From: an uncultured Mycoplasmatota bacterium
GTDB lineage: Bacteria; Bacillota_I; Bacilli_A; RF39; UBA660
Assembly: GCA_947572405.1 (NCBI GenBank)
Contig: CANPBV010000093.1
Location: 1-5,256 of the forward strand
DNA length: 5,256 bases
Reading direction: 5' to 3'
The position numbers and the translations under genes were made by a program. Numbering within the stretch: position 1 is the stretch's first letter; each line of letters begins with the position of its first letter. This document shows positions 1 through 5,189 of this stretch, piece after piece. The notes beneath the pieces were generated by a model, which was not told the origin of the DNA, searched no databases, and saw only the letters and a program-made list of their open reading frames with translations.

Positions 1-180
1 ATATTAAAGTTTTCAATTACAAGTTTTGGTCATTTGCTTTCTCATGGTGCTATGGATATGGCAATGGATCAAGGACTAATGGCTCTTTTTATGGGAATGT
101 TTAATTTGACAGCTTCAGGAATTACATCTGCAATTATATTTTCATTCTTTCTTTCTCTTATATTTAAACCAAAAGATTAG
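1..180 (+). CDS. 3' end of a membrane protein gene (partial)
   Basis: This is an open reading frame entering from the left edge and ending at TAG, leaving 59 C-terminal residues. The visible part is hydrophobic and rich in Met, Phe, Ile and Leu, with a likely membrane segment in the last 25 residues (around TSAIIFSFFLSLIF) followed by a short basic tail KPKD, which suggests the C-terminus is cytoplasmic. A preceding stretch contains HLLSHGAMDMAMDQ, with His and Asp residues that could lie near a membrane face. The family cannot be assigned from this fragment; a transporter subunit or an intramembrane protease are both possible. The stop codon lies inside the stem of the terminator that follows, so this is the last gene of its transcript. 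Confidence 0.7.
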   Translation: MLKFSITSFGHLLSHGAMDMAMDQGLMALFMGMFNLTASGITSAIIFSFFLSLIFKPKD

Positions 181-203
181 AAACCATATTTTCTAATTTT
201 TTT
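171..203 (+). terminator. Rho-independent terminator of the partial membrane gene
   Basis: Stem 171-183 (ending ATTAGAAA) pairs with 190-202 (starting TTTCTAAT) around the loop CCATAT, with one G-U pair and A-T pairs at the base. The right arm runs into seven T (197-203). The hairpin overlaps the TAG stop codon, which is common in compact AT-rich genomes. Confidence 0.7.
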
Positions 204-232
204 GTATTATAAAAATTAAAACATGATATAAT
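202..232 (+). promoter_or_regulatory. Extended -10 promoter for the DUF2207 gene
   Basis: TGATATAAT at 224-232 is a perfect extended -10 (TGnTATAAT). The best -35 is weak, TTGTAT at 202-207 with a 19-base spacer, which extended -10 promoters tolerate. Transcription would start near 239, giving a leader of only about a dozen bases that carries the Shine-Dalgarno AAGGGTG (239-245) before ATG 251. Confidence 0.65.
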
Positions 233-250
233 GAATGTAAGGGTGATTGT

Positions 251-2146
251 ATGAAGAAATTATTTGGTGTATTGATTTTTCTAATAACTTGTTTTATGGT
301 TCCAATAGGGGTAAAGGCGAGCGATTATGGAATTGAAAACTTTAATATGCATGTAACAGTTTTAGAAAATGGAGATCTATATGTAAGAGAAGCCTTTTCT
401 ATGAATGGTACATATAATGGAATGGATCGAGATATTGATTTTGAAAATATTTTTGCTTCAAAATTTACTGGTGATAAAGAATCCTTTAATGGAAGTGATA
501 TTTATAATGGAGCAGGTATTGAACTTGTTCAAATAAGAGCGATTCCCTATACGAATTCAACTTCTTGGGAGGAAATGGAGACAGGGGGAACAAAATTTAC
601 AAAAACTTATCATGCAGAAGCTGGAGAATTTGGAGTTTATACAGAAAATAGAACAAGTTCAGGAGTAAGTTATCGAATTTATAATCCTTCTTCAAAAAAG
701 CATTTTTTCTATTTAGAATACATGATTAAAAATATGGCAGTTGTCCATGAAGATGTAGCAGAAGTAGGCTGGAATATATTTAATGATAACTTTAGAGAAA
801 GCATTCATCATTTTAAAGCAGACATTTATATTCCAAATAATCAAAACCTATTAAAAGGATATGCTCATGGACCATTAGTTGGAAATATAGAATTAGATGG
901 AAACGATCACATTATTATTACTGTTGATGACTTGTATGGGAATACAGCAATGGATACTCGTTTTGTATTTGATAAAGAAGCGGTGAAAGGTTCTACTAAG
1001 TTTTCTTATATGGAAGCTCTTGATACGATTGTATCAGTGGAAACAGAAAAAGCAGAAATTGCCAATCAAAAAAGAGAAGAAGCGAGAAAAAAGGTAGCGA
1101 GAGATAAAAAAGTTACATTATTTATGACAGTTGTTTCTAGTGTTTTTGGGGGAGCTTGGCTGATTGGATTGGCATTCTTAATTTTTAATGTGTATAAAAA
1201 GCATGATAAAGAGTATGATTCCACATTTAAAACGGAATATTTTAGAGATTTTCCAGCTGATTATAATCCTTCAACCGTAGGGTATTTACTTCATCAGAAT
1301 GTTAGCAATAATGACTTATCCGCTTGTTTATTAAATTTGATTTATAAAAAAGTAGTTACATTTGAGCAATTAGATAAAAAGGATTACAAACTTGTTTACC
1401 ACGAAAATGAAGCTTTAATGAACGCTTCAGATAGGCAATTGGTTAAATTAATTTTTAAAGATAAAGAGATTACTTTAAATGAACTTAAGAAAAAAGCAAA
1501 ATCTGGTTATTCTTCTTTTATTAGTAATTTTAATCGATGGAAGAATTTAGCGACTATAGAAGCAAAAGAAGAAAATTTTTATGAGAATAAAGCAGGTATT
1601 AAATTGAAATCTAGTCTTTATTCTGTATTAGGGTTAGTTCTTGCTGTATTAGCATTCCGATATATTTTACTATTTGGAATTATTATTTTTATATTGGCCT
1701 TAGTTTCTTTAATTTACTTTTTATCATTTACAAAAAAAACGCCAAAAGGAAATGATCATTATTTGAAATGGAAAGCATTAAAGAAATTTATGGAAGATTT
1801 TGGGACTATGGATAAAAAAGATTTACCTGAAATTGTTTTATGGGAAAAATATTTGGTTTATGCGGTAAGTCTAGGATGTGCAGATAAACTTTCTAAGACG
1901 ATGCAATTACGAGTGAGTGAATTTAATGATGTAGACTTTGTTGATATTCATTATAGTATGAGAACAATGAGAGATATGATGGTGTTTAATCGTATTATGT
2001 CTAGTACAGTAACAACAGCTATGAATAATGCGTATTCAGCACAATCAATAGCAAATTCTTCTAATTCCTCAGGAGGCGGATTTGGCGGAGGCTTCTCTGG
2101 AGGAGGAGGCTCGTTTGGTGGAGGCTCAGGCGGAGGACGCTTTTAA
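251..2146 (+). CDS. DUF2207 (YciQ-like) membrane protein with glycine-rich tail
   Basis: A 631-residue predicted membrane protein of the DUF2207 family. A signal peptide covers about residues 1-23 (VKA before SDYG). An extracytoplasmic domain runs to about 285 and opens with the pattern typical of the family (IENFNMHVTVLENGDLYVREAF). A charged helix at 262-287 precedes transmembrane segment 288-314. A cytoplasmic part follows with FPADYNPSTVGYLL (334-347), then a transmembrane hairpin at about 454-492 and a cytoplasmic region with WEKYLVYAVSLG (531-542). The last 24 residues are almost only Gly, Ser and Phe, as in many relatives. Length and domain order are normal. The start follows AAGGGTG at good spacing. 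The biochemical role of the family is not established; a cell-envelope role is inferred. The next gene begins only 11 bases after the stop, so the two are probably cotranscribed. Confidence 0.85.
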   Translation: MKKLFGVLIFLITCFMVPIGVKASDYGIENFNMHVTVLENGDLYVREAFSMNGTYNGMDRDIDFENIFASKFTGDKESFNGSDIYNGAGIELVQIRAIPYTNSTSWEEMETGGTKFTKTYHAEAGEFGVYTENRTSSGVSYRIYNPSSKKHFFYLEYMIKNMAVVHEDVAEVGWNIFNDNFRESIHHFKADIYIPNNQNLLKGYAHGPLVGNIELDGNDHIIITVDDLYGNTAMDTRFVFDKEAVKGSTKFSYMEALDTIVSVETEKAEIANQKREEARKKVARDKKVTLFMTVVSSVFGGAWLIGLAFLIFNVYKKHDKEYDSTFKTEYFRDFPADYNPSTVGYLLHQNVSNNDLSACLLNLIYKKVVTFEQLDKKDYKLVYHENEALMNASDRQLVKLIFKDKEITLNELKKKAKSGYSSFISNFNRWKNLATIEAKEENFYENKAGIKLKSSLYSVLGLVLAVLAFRYILLFGIIIFILALVSLIYFLSFTKKTPKGNDHYLKWKALKKFMEDFGTMDKKDLPEIVLWEKYLVYAVSLGCADKLSKTMQLRVSEFNDVDFVDIHYSMRTMRDMMVFNRIMSSTVTTAMNNAYSAQSIANSSNSSGGGFGGGFSGGGGSFGGGSGGGRF

Positions 2147-2157
2147 AGAGGAGAAAT

Positions 2158-2211
2158 ATGGAAGAAATAAAAAAACAGAATATGGATATGAATATCAGTT
2201 TGAAGAAATGA
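2158..2211 (+). other. Good start site leading to an A7 frameshift site and a 17-codon frame
   Basis: AAAGAGGAG at 2145-2153 is the best ribosome binding site here and serves ATG 2158. That frame reads MEEIKKQNMDMNISLKK and stops at TGA 2209-2211, overlapping the next in-frame ATG (2208) as ATGA. Codons ATA AAA AAA contain A-AAA-AAA (2169-2175), a classic -1 slippery heptamer. Slipping back one base there gives MEEIKKTEYGYEYQF..., continuous with the downstream gene and making a 120-residue protein. This may be a one-base deletion, a sequencing error in a homopolymer, transcript slippage, or programmed frameshifting. Alternatively the 17-codon frame may simply couple translation to ATG 2208. 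Confidence 0.5.
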
Positions 2212-2519
2212 AAATTATTATTACAGAAGAAAATGTAACGGATAGTTTGGTAGAATACAGAGAGAAACTTGTAAGTTTTTATAAAGAGAAAAAAGAGGAA
2301 ATAGAAAATGCTTTATTTATAAAATTTGAAAGAGATGAGTGGTATATAAACGAATTATCTAGAGAACAAATTTTAGAAAAGATTGGAACTCCAACTATTT
2401 ATGTAGAGGAAGAATCATTGGCTAGCTTTTCTTATCTGGATAGTAAATTAGATCAGCATCTTATTACAGTAGAATTATATAAAGGTTTTCAAATTGGTGA
2501 TGTCATCATAAATGGATAA
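2208..2519 (+). CDS. Small soluble protein, DUF2262-like; N-terminus probably supplied by frameshift
   Basis: From ATG 2208 this frame encodes 103 residues, acidic and Glu/Lys-rich, with no signal peptide or membrane segment. The layout, with a beta-rich start, a central helical part (VEYREKLVSFYKEKKEEI) and an end with SFSYLDSKLDQHLITVELYKG, reminds me of DUF2262 and related small domains often found as immunity-like proteins; this is a weak recollection, not a firm match. The frame stays open upstream through YGYEYQFEE, which looks like the first strand of the same domain, but no usual start lies there other than TTG 2115 or GTG 2118 inside the glycine-rich tail of the previous gene. The strong Shine-Dalgarno instead serves ATG 2158 in another frame. 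ATG 2208 is therefore the minimal start, and the natural one is probably 2158 plus a -1 shift. It is the last gene of the DUF2207 unit. Confidence 0.6.
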   Translation: MKIIITEENVTDSLVEYREKLVSFYKEKKEEIENALFIKFERDEWYINELSREQILEKIGTPTIYVEEESLASFSYLDSKLDQHLITVELYKGFQIGDVIING

Positions 2520-2548
2520 AAAAGTGTTACTGTGTTAGCACTTTTTTT
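2518..2548 (+). terminator. Rho-independent terminator after the small protein gene
   Basis: AAAGTGTTA (2521-2529) pairs with TAGCACTTT (2536-2544) around the loop CTGTGT, with one G-U pair. Further A-T pairs extend from 2518, and seven T lie at 2542-2548. It overlaps the TAA stop and separates the left operon from the recombinase. Confidence 0.85.
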
Positions 2549-2569
2549 AATAATTAGAATTATTTTTTG

Positions 2570-2575
2570 TATGAT
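2570..2575 (+). promoter_or_regulatory. Possible -10 element for the recombinase gene
   Basis: TATGAT fits the -10 consensus at five of six bases and sits 24 bases before ATG 2600. No good -35 is visible at 16-18 bases upstream, because that stretch is the tail of the preceding terminator. The recombinase would be weakly expressed unless an activator helps. Confidence 0.35.
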
Positions 2576-2599
2576 ATTTATCCGAAGGGAGAGATATTT

Positions 2600-3679
2600 A
2601 TGAAAAACAATAATCCAGAAAAAATTTATTTGAGGAAGGATGGAAGATATTTTCTAAAATACAAAAAAGGAATCAAAGAGAATGGAAAAACGGAGTATGG
2701 TTTTATTTATGCTAGAGCAAAAGATGAACTTTTAGAAAAGTATAAAAAAATTTTATCAGAACAAATTGTTATTGATAAGTCCTTATTTAGTGGTGATATG
2801 TATCAGTGGCTTAAGAGTGCTAAAATATCATGTAAAAGGTCATCTTATTCAAACTATGAATATATGGTTTATGCGCATCTTATGCCACAATTTGGAAAGT
2901 ATAAGCGAAAACAAATTAATAAAAATATCATCAATGAGTTTACTGAAAAAATGTTGAATCAAGGATTAGCTCCAAAAACTGTAAAAGATATACTCATTAT
3001 ATTACAACAAGTTTTAAAGTATCATAATGTAAATATATCTATTACAATGCCTAAAATTCCTAAGAAAGAAATTCAAATACTTACAAAGGAGCACCAATTA
3101 TTATTGGAACAAAGATTAAGTCATTGTATAGCAGAAGAAGATATCGGGGTTCTTTTATGTTTGTATACTGGCCTTAGGATTGGCGAGTTATGTGGTTTAA
3201 AATGGGAGCATATTGATTTAGAAAATAATGTCATTAAAATTGAAAAGACCCTAATACGGGTCAAAAATGATGATAAAAATAGAAAAACTAAGACCATTGT
3301 AATACTTGACGAACCTAAATCGACTTCTTCTATTAGAAATATTCCAATTCCAAACTTTTTAATTCCAAAGTTAGAAAAGTTAAAAAAAGGTGAATTTTGC
3401 TTTTTTTTAACTGGAACTGAGAATTTTATTGAACCAAGGAGTTATACCAATCATTATAAAAATATCATGAAGTCAATTCAAATTAATGAATATAATTTTC
3501 ATGCATTAAGACATACATTTGCAACTAGATGTATAGAAAATGGTTGTGATCCAAAAACGTTAAGTGAAATTCTTGGACATTCAAATGTAAAAATAACACT
3601 GGAACGATACGTACATCCAGGTTTTGATAGTAAGGTAAAATTGATGAATAGTCTAAATCCCATGTGTAGTTTTGGATAA
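2600..3679 (+). CDS. Tyrosine recombinase, probable invertase of the adjacent promoter switch
   Basis: A 359-residue site-specific recombinase of the tyrosine (lambda integrase/Tn916) family. ATG 2600 is chosen because GAAGGGAGA lies just upstream; an earlier in-frame TTG (2567) has no ribosome site and would sit at the -10 element. The N-terminus (about 1-55, YLRKDGRYFLKY then YARAKDELLEKY) resembles the arm-binding domain of Tn916-type integrases. A helical core-binding domain spans about 67-142 and the catalytic domain about 165-350. All active-site residues are present: R193 in TGLRIGELCG, K240 in DEPKSTSSIRNIP, H301 and R304 in HALRHTFA, H327 in LGHSN and the nucleophile Y337 in ERYVHP. 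The enzyme should thus be active. No excisionase or other mobility gene is nearby. The gene stops 43 bases before the first of two inverted 23-bp sites, which fits a dedicated invertase better than an element integrase, though the latter is possible. Confidence 0.93.
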   Translation: MKNNNPEKIYLRKDGRYFLKYKKGIKENGKTEYGFIYARAKDELLEKYKKILSEQIVIDKSLFSGDMYQWLKSAKISCKRSSYSNYEYMVYAHLMPQFGKYKRKQINKNIINEFTEKMLNQGLAPKTVKDILIILQQVLKYHNVNISITMPKIPKKEIQILTKEHQLLLEQRLSHCIAEEDIGVLLCLYTGLRIGELCGLKWEHIDLENNVIKIEKTLIRVKNDDKNRKTKTIVILDEPKSTSSIRNIPIPNFLIPKLEKLKKGEFCFFLTGTENFIEPRSYTNHYKNIMKSIQINEYNFHALRHTFATRCIENGCDPKTLSEILGHSNVKITLERYVHPGFDSKVKLMNSLNPMCSFG

Positions 3680-3711
3680 AAACTAATTTAGGGATATAGT
3701 AATTTATTATA

Positions 3712-3747
3712 AGAAAATAAAATCCCAAAGTTTTTCACTTTGAGATT
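3712..3747 (-). terminator. Terminator facing the inverted promoter, formed by the left recombination site
   Basis: On the minus strand the 11-bp stem (3747-3737 with 3731-3721, loop GAAAA) is fully paired because the one irregular position becomes a U-G pair, and TTTTATTTT follows. On the plus strand the same position is a C-A mismatch and no T-run follows. The hairpin therefore terminates leftward but hardly rightward transcription, so low readthrough from the recombinase gene into the switch is possible. Confidence 0.55.
3723..3745 (+). repeat. Left recombination site of the promoter switch
   Basis: The arms are TCCCAAAG (3723-3730) and CTTTGAGA (3738-3745) around the 7-bp spacer TTTTTCA. 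This is the usual form of a tyrosine-recombinase core site: inverted arms around a 6-8 bp crossover region. The arms differ at one symmetrical position (third base C against A third from the end). Confidence 0.75.
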
Positions 3748-3756
3748 AAAAGACTC

Positions 3757-3770
3757 GTTGCCTTCGCAAC
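3757..3770 (-). other. Small hairpin at the 5' end of the switch transcript
   Basis: GTTGC and GCAAC form a 5-bp stem closed by GAAG on the minus strand. It lies at or within a few bases of the expected transcription start, so in the ON orientation it would cap the 5' end of the leader of the gene at 3921. A 5' hairpin of this kind can protect mRNA from decay; that role is inferred. Confidence 0.45.
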
Positions 3771-3778
3771 TGAATGTT

Positions 3779-3807
3779 ATTTTATACTAAAAACAGTGAT
3801 TTGTCAA
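3779..3807 (-). promoter_or_regulatory. Sigma-A type promoter inside the invertible segment
   Basis: On the minus strand, TTGACA (3807-3802) is followed by a 17-base spacer and TAAAAT (3784-3779), a perfect -35 and a five-of-six -10. AT-rich sequence upstream could act as an UP element. It points left, away from the gene at 3921. No comparable rightward promoter is visible in the segment; the best, TTGATA 3817-3822 with TAAAAC 3840-3845, is weak. Confidence 0.75.
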
Positions 3808-3828
3808 TTTTTACTATTGATATATTGT

Positions 3829-3838
3829 AGTCATGACT
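3829..3838. promoter_or_regulatory. Perfect 10-bp palindrome, possible regulator site
   Basis: AGTCATGACT is a perfect palindrome located 22 bases upstream of the -35 of the switch promoter. Its position would suit an activator or a recombination accessory protein, but 10 bp is short and it may be chance. Confidence 0.2.
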
Positions 3839-3877
3839 TTAAAACAATTCCTAATTTTAAACAACTTACAAAAACTT

Positions 3878-3900
3878 TCCCAAAGTGAAAAACTTTGAGA
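3878..3900 (-). repeat. Right recombination site of the promoter switch
   Basis: Read on the minus strand the arms are TCTCAAAG and CTTTGGGA around TTTTTCA, the same spacer as the left site, as needed for productive inversion. On the plus strand it sits just before the Shine-Dalgarno (3905-3912) of the gene at 3921. Three more base pairs flank each arm, giving a 13-bp stem (3874-3886 with 3892-3904) in the mRNA leader. Confidence 0.75.
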
Positions 3901-3920
3901 AAGTTAAGGGGGAATTATGA

Positions 3921-5066
3921 ATGGAAAAGACTACAAAAAAATATGTGGAGTATTTATATCCAGGCTTATTGATGGCAGAAACTAACAGTGTAGAAATTGG
4001 ACATAGCGATCCTACGAAAGTAGAATTGAAGAAACACGCAATTGGTTTTCGATTCTATGAAAAAGATTTTATAGACACAGATGGAGAACAATTTGAGGGT
4101 AAAATTCATAATAGAACAAATTGGTTTTATATTGGAAAAAGATTAACTTTTGAAGAAGTTCAAAGTCGTTTTGGAAATATGCCAAGGTATGAAACATTAA
4201 TCAGTAATATGGAATGTAATCACATATCATCCGTATGTATGACTGAATATGGTAATTTTATGCCGATGGAAGAAGGCGATGTTACATTAGAAGAGTATGT
4301 AGCAGAACATAATAAAGAAGCTAATGCTTTTAAAATGTTTCAAGCATTAAAACAACATGTAGGAGAGAGAGTTTTTTATCAAGGATGGTGGTATGGAACA
4401 GCACAAGAAGAAACTGATGTATTAAGAAATGTAAATTTTTTTACAAATGTAGAAATAGGATGTTATGGAATACCATTTATTGGATATGGTTCTGCTATTT
4501 TATCTATCAGATTAGAAGAAACAGGAGAAGAATTATATTCTAATCCATATATTGAATATGGATATGATAGAAGAGATCCTGAAAAAATAGAAGAAGCAAG
4601 AAGAAAAATGTTTGGAGATAAAATTGTAGATAAACAAAGGGATCGTAGGATAAAAGCGGAAACAATTAGAAAGCAAGAGAAAGAACGTGCTGATTTAGAA
4701 GCTAAGAAAAAGAAATACACAATTATGAGGGATGGTTTAGCTTTCGTGAAAAAAGAAGATGCAGAAGAATGGATGCAATGTGTGGATTGTAATACAAATG
4801 ATGCATATTCTTGTTGTATTGTGGAAACTGCCTTATTATGTTTGAGAAAATTACAAGAAGGGGCAACTTGTGAAGAGGTAGAAAAAATATATATAGAAAT
4901 GGGATTGACAGGATACATGGCAGGTGCTGCTTCTAGTATGATTGCCCATTTTAGTGTAAGAGGAATAGAATTCAGACAATATTGGAATAAAAAATTTGGT
5001 ATTACAGAAGAAGAAAAAGGAGTTGTAAATCCTGCTGTATTGGTATTATCATCAAAAAATAAATAG
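3921..5066 (+). CDS. Conserved-looking protein of unknown function, probable phase-variable cargo
   Basis: A 381-residue protein without signal peptide or membrane segments. ATG 3921 follows AAGGGGGA (3905-3912) at 8 bases; ATG 3917 is out of frame. Visible parts are an N-terminal region of about 1-125 opening YVEYLYPGLLMAET and rich in aromatic residues; a middle part of about 135-215 with GWWYGT and GYGSAILSIRLEETGEELY; a highly charged, probably helical linker of about 218-268; and a C-terminal module of about 280-375 with a cysteine-rich start (C287, C290, C298, C299, C307, C317), then GLTGYMAGAASSMIAHFSVRG and EFRQYWNKKFG, ending GVVNPAVL. This C-terminal pattern recalls hypothetical proteins of phages and integrative elements in Firmicutes, from memory only. 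No enzyme motif is recognised; the cysteines could bind metal but do not form a clear CxxC pair of pairs. Its only strong candidate promoter is the invertible one, so it should be mostly silent in the orientation shown. Confidence 0.85.
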   Translation: MEKTTKKYVEYLYPGLLMAETNSVEIGHSDPTKVELKKHAIGFRFYEKDFIDTDGEQFEGKIHNRTNWFYIGKRLTFEEVQSRFGNMPRYETLISNMECNHISSVCMTEYGNFMPMEEGDVTLEEYVAEHNKEANAFKMFQALKQHVGERVFYQGWWYGTAQEETDVLRNVNFFTNVEIGCYGIPFIGYGSAILSIRLEETGEELYSNPYIEYGYDRRDPEKIEEARRKMFGDKIVDKQRDRRIKAETIRKQEKERADLEAKKKKYTIMRDGLAFVKKEDAEEWMQCVDCNTNDAYSCCIVETALLCLRKLQEGATCEEVEKIYIEMGLTGYMAGAASSMIAHFSVRGIEFRQYWNKKFGITEEEKGVVNPAVLVLSSKNK

Positions 5067-5070
5067 TATT

Positions 5071-5107
5071 AAAAAAGTTCACAAAGCAGTATACTTTGTG
5101 AACTTTT
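5071..5107. terminator. Bidirectional terminator hairpin after the 381-codon gene
   Basis: A perfect 14-bp stem, 5073-5086 with 5094-5107, has the 7-base loop CAGTATA. The plus strand ends in four T, while the minus strand ends in six T (complement of 5071-5076). It can close the cargo gene and also stop transcripts from the left-pointing promoter at 5162-5189. It contains the third recombination-type site. Confidence 0.75.
5079..5101 (+). repeat. Third recombination-type site with a different spacer
   Basis: The arms TCACAAAG (5079-5086) and CTTTGTGA (5094-5101) differ from the two sites of the switch only at the third base of each arm, and the spacer is again exactly 7 bp, CAGTATA instead of TTTTTCA. 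No partner with this spacer occurs within the window. If used, it should pair with a site to the right of the window. Confidence 0.55.
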
Positions 5108-5151
5108 ATAAAATGTTTTTCTTATAGTAAAATACTTTAGGATTTCCTCTG

Positions 5152-5180
5152 AGTGGTTTTTATAATACCACTTTTTTTTT
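5152..5180 (+). terminator. Possible second terminator, overlapping a minus-strand promoter
   Basis: AGTGGT (5152-5157) pairs with ACCACT (5167-5172) over a 9-base loop and is followed by nine T (5172-5180). The stem is only 6 bp. The same bases form the -10 and spacer of a leftward promoter, so the palindrome may instead be an operator. Confidence 0.4.
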
Positions 5181-5189
5181 ATTTGTCAA
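5162..5189 (-). promoter_or_regulatory. Second left-pointing promoter
   Basis: On the minus strand, TTGACA (5189-5184) is followed by a 16-base spacer containing nine A and then TATTAT (5167-5162). The transcript would start near 5155 and meet the hairpin at 5107-5073 after about 50-80 bases. The arrangement (leftward promoter facing a TCNCAAAG-type palindrome) copies that of the first switch. Confidence 0.5.

Larger units (their letters stand above)
3712..3775 (-). ncRNA. Short terminated transcript from the switch promoter in its present orientation
   Basis: The left-pointing promoter at 3779-3807 should start near 3771-3775. The RNA would open with a small hairpin, GTTGC-GAAG-GCAAC (3770 to 3757), and end after the hairpin at 3747-3721, where the minus strand continues TTTTATTTT. 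The product is about 55-60 bases with no reading frame of note. It is probably an abortive by-product of the OFF state, although a regulatory role or interference with the convergent recombinase gene cannot be excluded. Confidence 0.35.
3723..3900. other. Invertible promoter segment (inverton), OFF orientation
   Basis: Two 23-bp sites in inverted orientation (3723-3745 and 3878-3900, 21 of 23 positions matching) bound 132 bp that hold a single near-consensus promoter, TTGACA-N17-TAAAAT, reading left. A complete tyrosine recombinase gene ends 43 bases to the left and a gene with the strong Shine-Dalgarno AAGGGGGA starts 20 bases to the right. Flipping the segment would put the -35 at about 3816-3821, the -10 at about 3839-3844 and the transcription start near 3850, giving a leader of about 70 bases for the gene at 3921. 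As drawn, the promoter points away from that gene and into a terminator. The sequence shows the sites and promoter; inversion itself is inferred. Confidence 0.78.

Noticed and set aside
2082..2207. Long N-terminal extension of the small protein from TTG 2082.
   Set aside because: The first 20 or so residues are a frame-shifted reading of the glycine-rich repeat of the preceding gene and have the odd Ala/Glu composition this produces. A start after the stop at 2146 is more natural, although the frame from about 2157 on looks real.
3525..3728. 67-codon minus-strand frame over the recombinase 3' end.
   Set aside because: It is antisense to the conserved catalytic HxxR...H...Y region of the recombinase and is lost within the switch terminator; no start signal is seen.
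3723..3900. The two sites as attL/attR of an integrated element.
   Set aside because: Attachment sites flanking an insertion are direct repeats, whereas these are inverted and enclose only a promoter.
3721..3904. The two hairpins as RNA antitoxin repeats (type III toxin-antitoxin) or as a CRISPR-like array.
   Set aside because: There are only two copies, they are in inverted and not direct orientation, the 132 bp between them are not repeated, and the gene downstream does not resemble a known RNA-gated toxin. Recombination sites explain the inverted orientation and shared spacer.
4463..4918. 151-codon open frame on the minus strand.
   Set aside because: It lies wholly inside the 381-codon gene, is antisense to it, lacks a convincing ribosome site and has the Ser/Leu/Phe-rich composition of a reversed Glu/Lys-rich gene.
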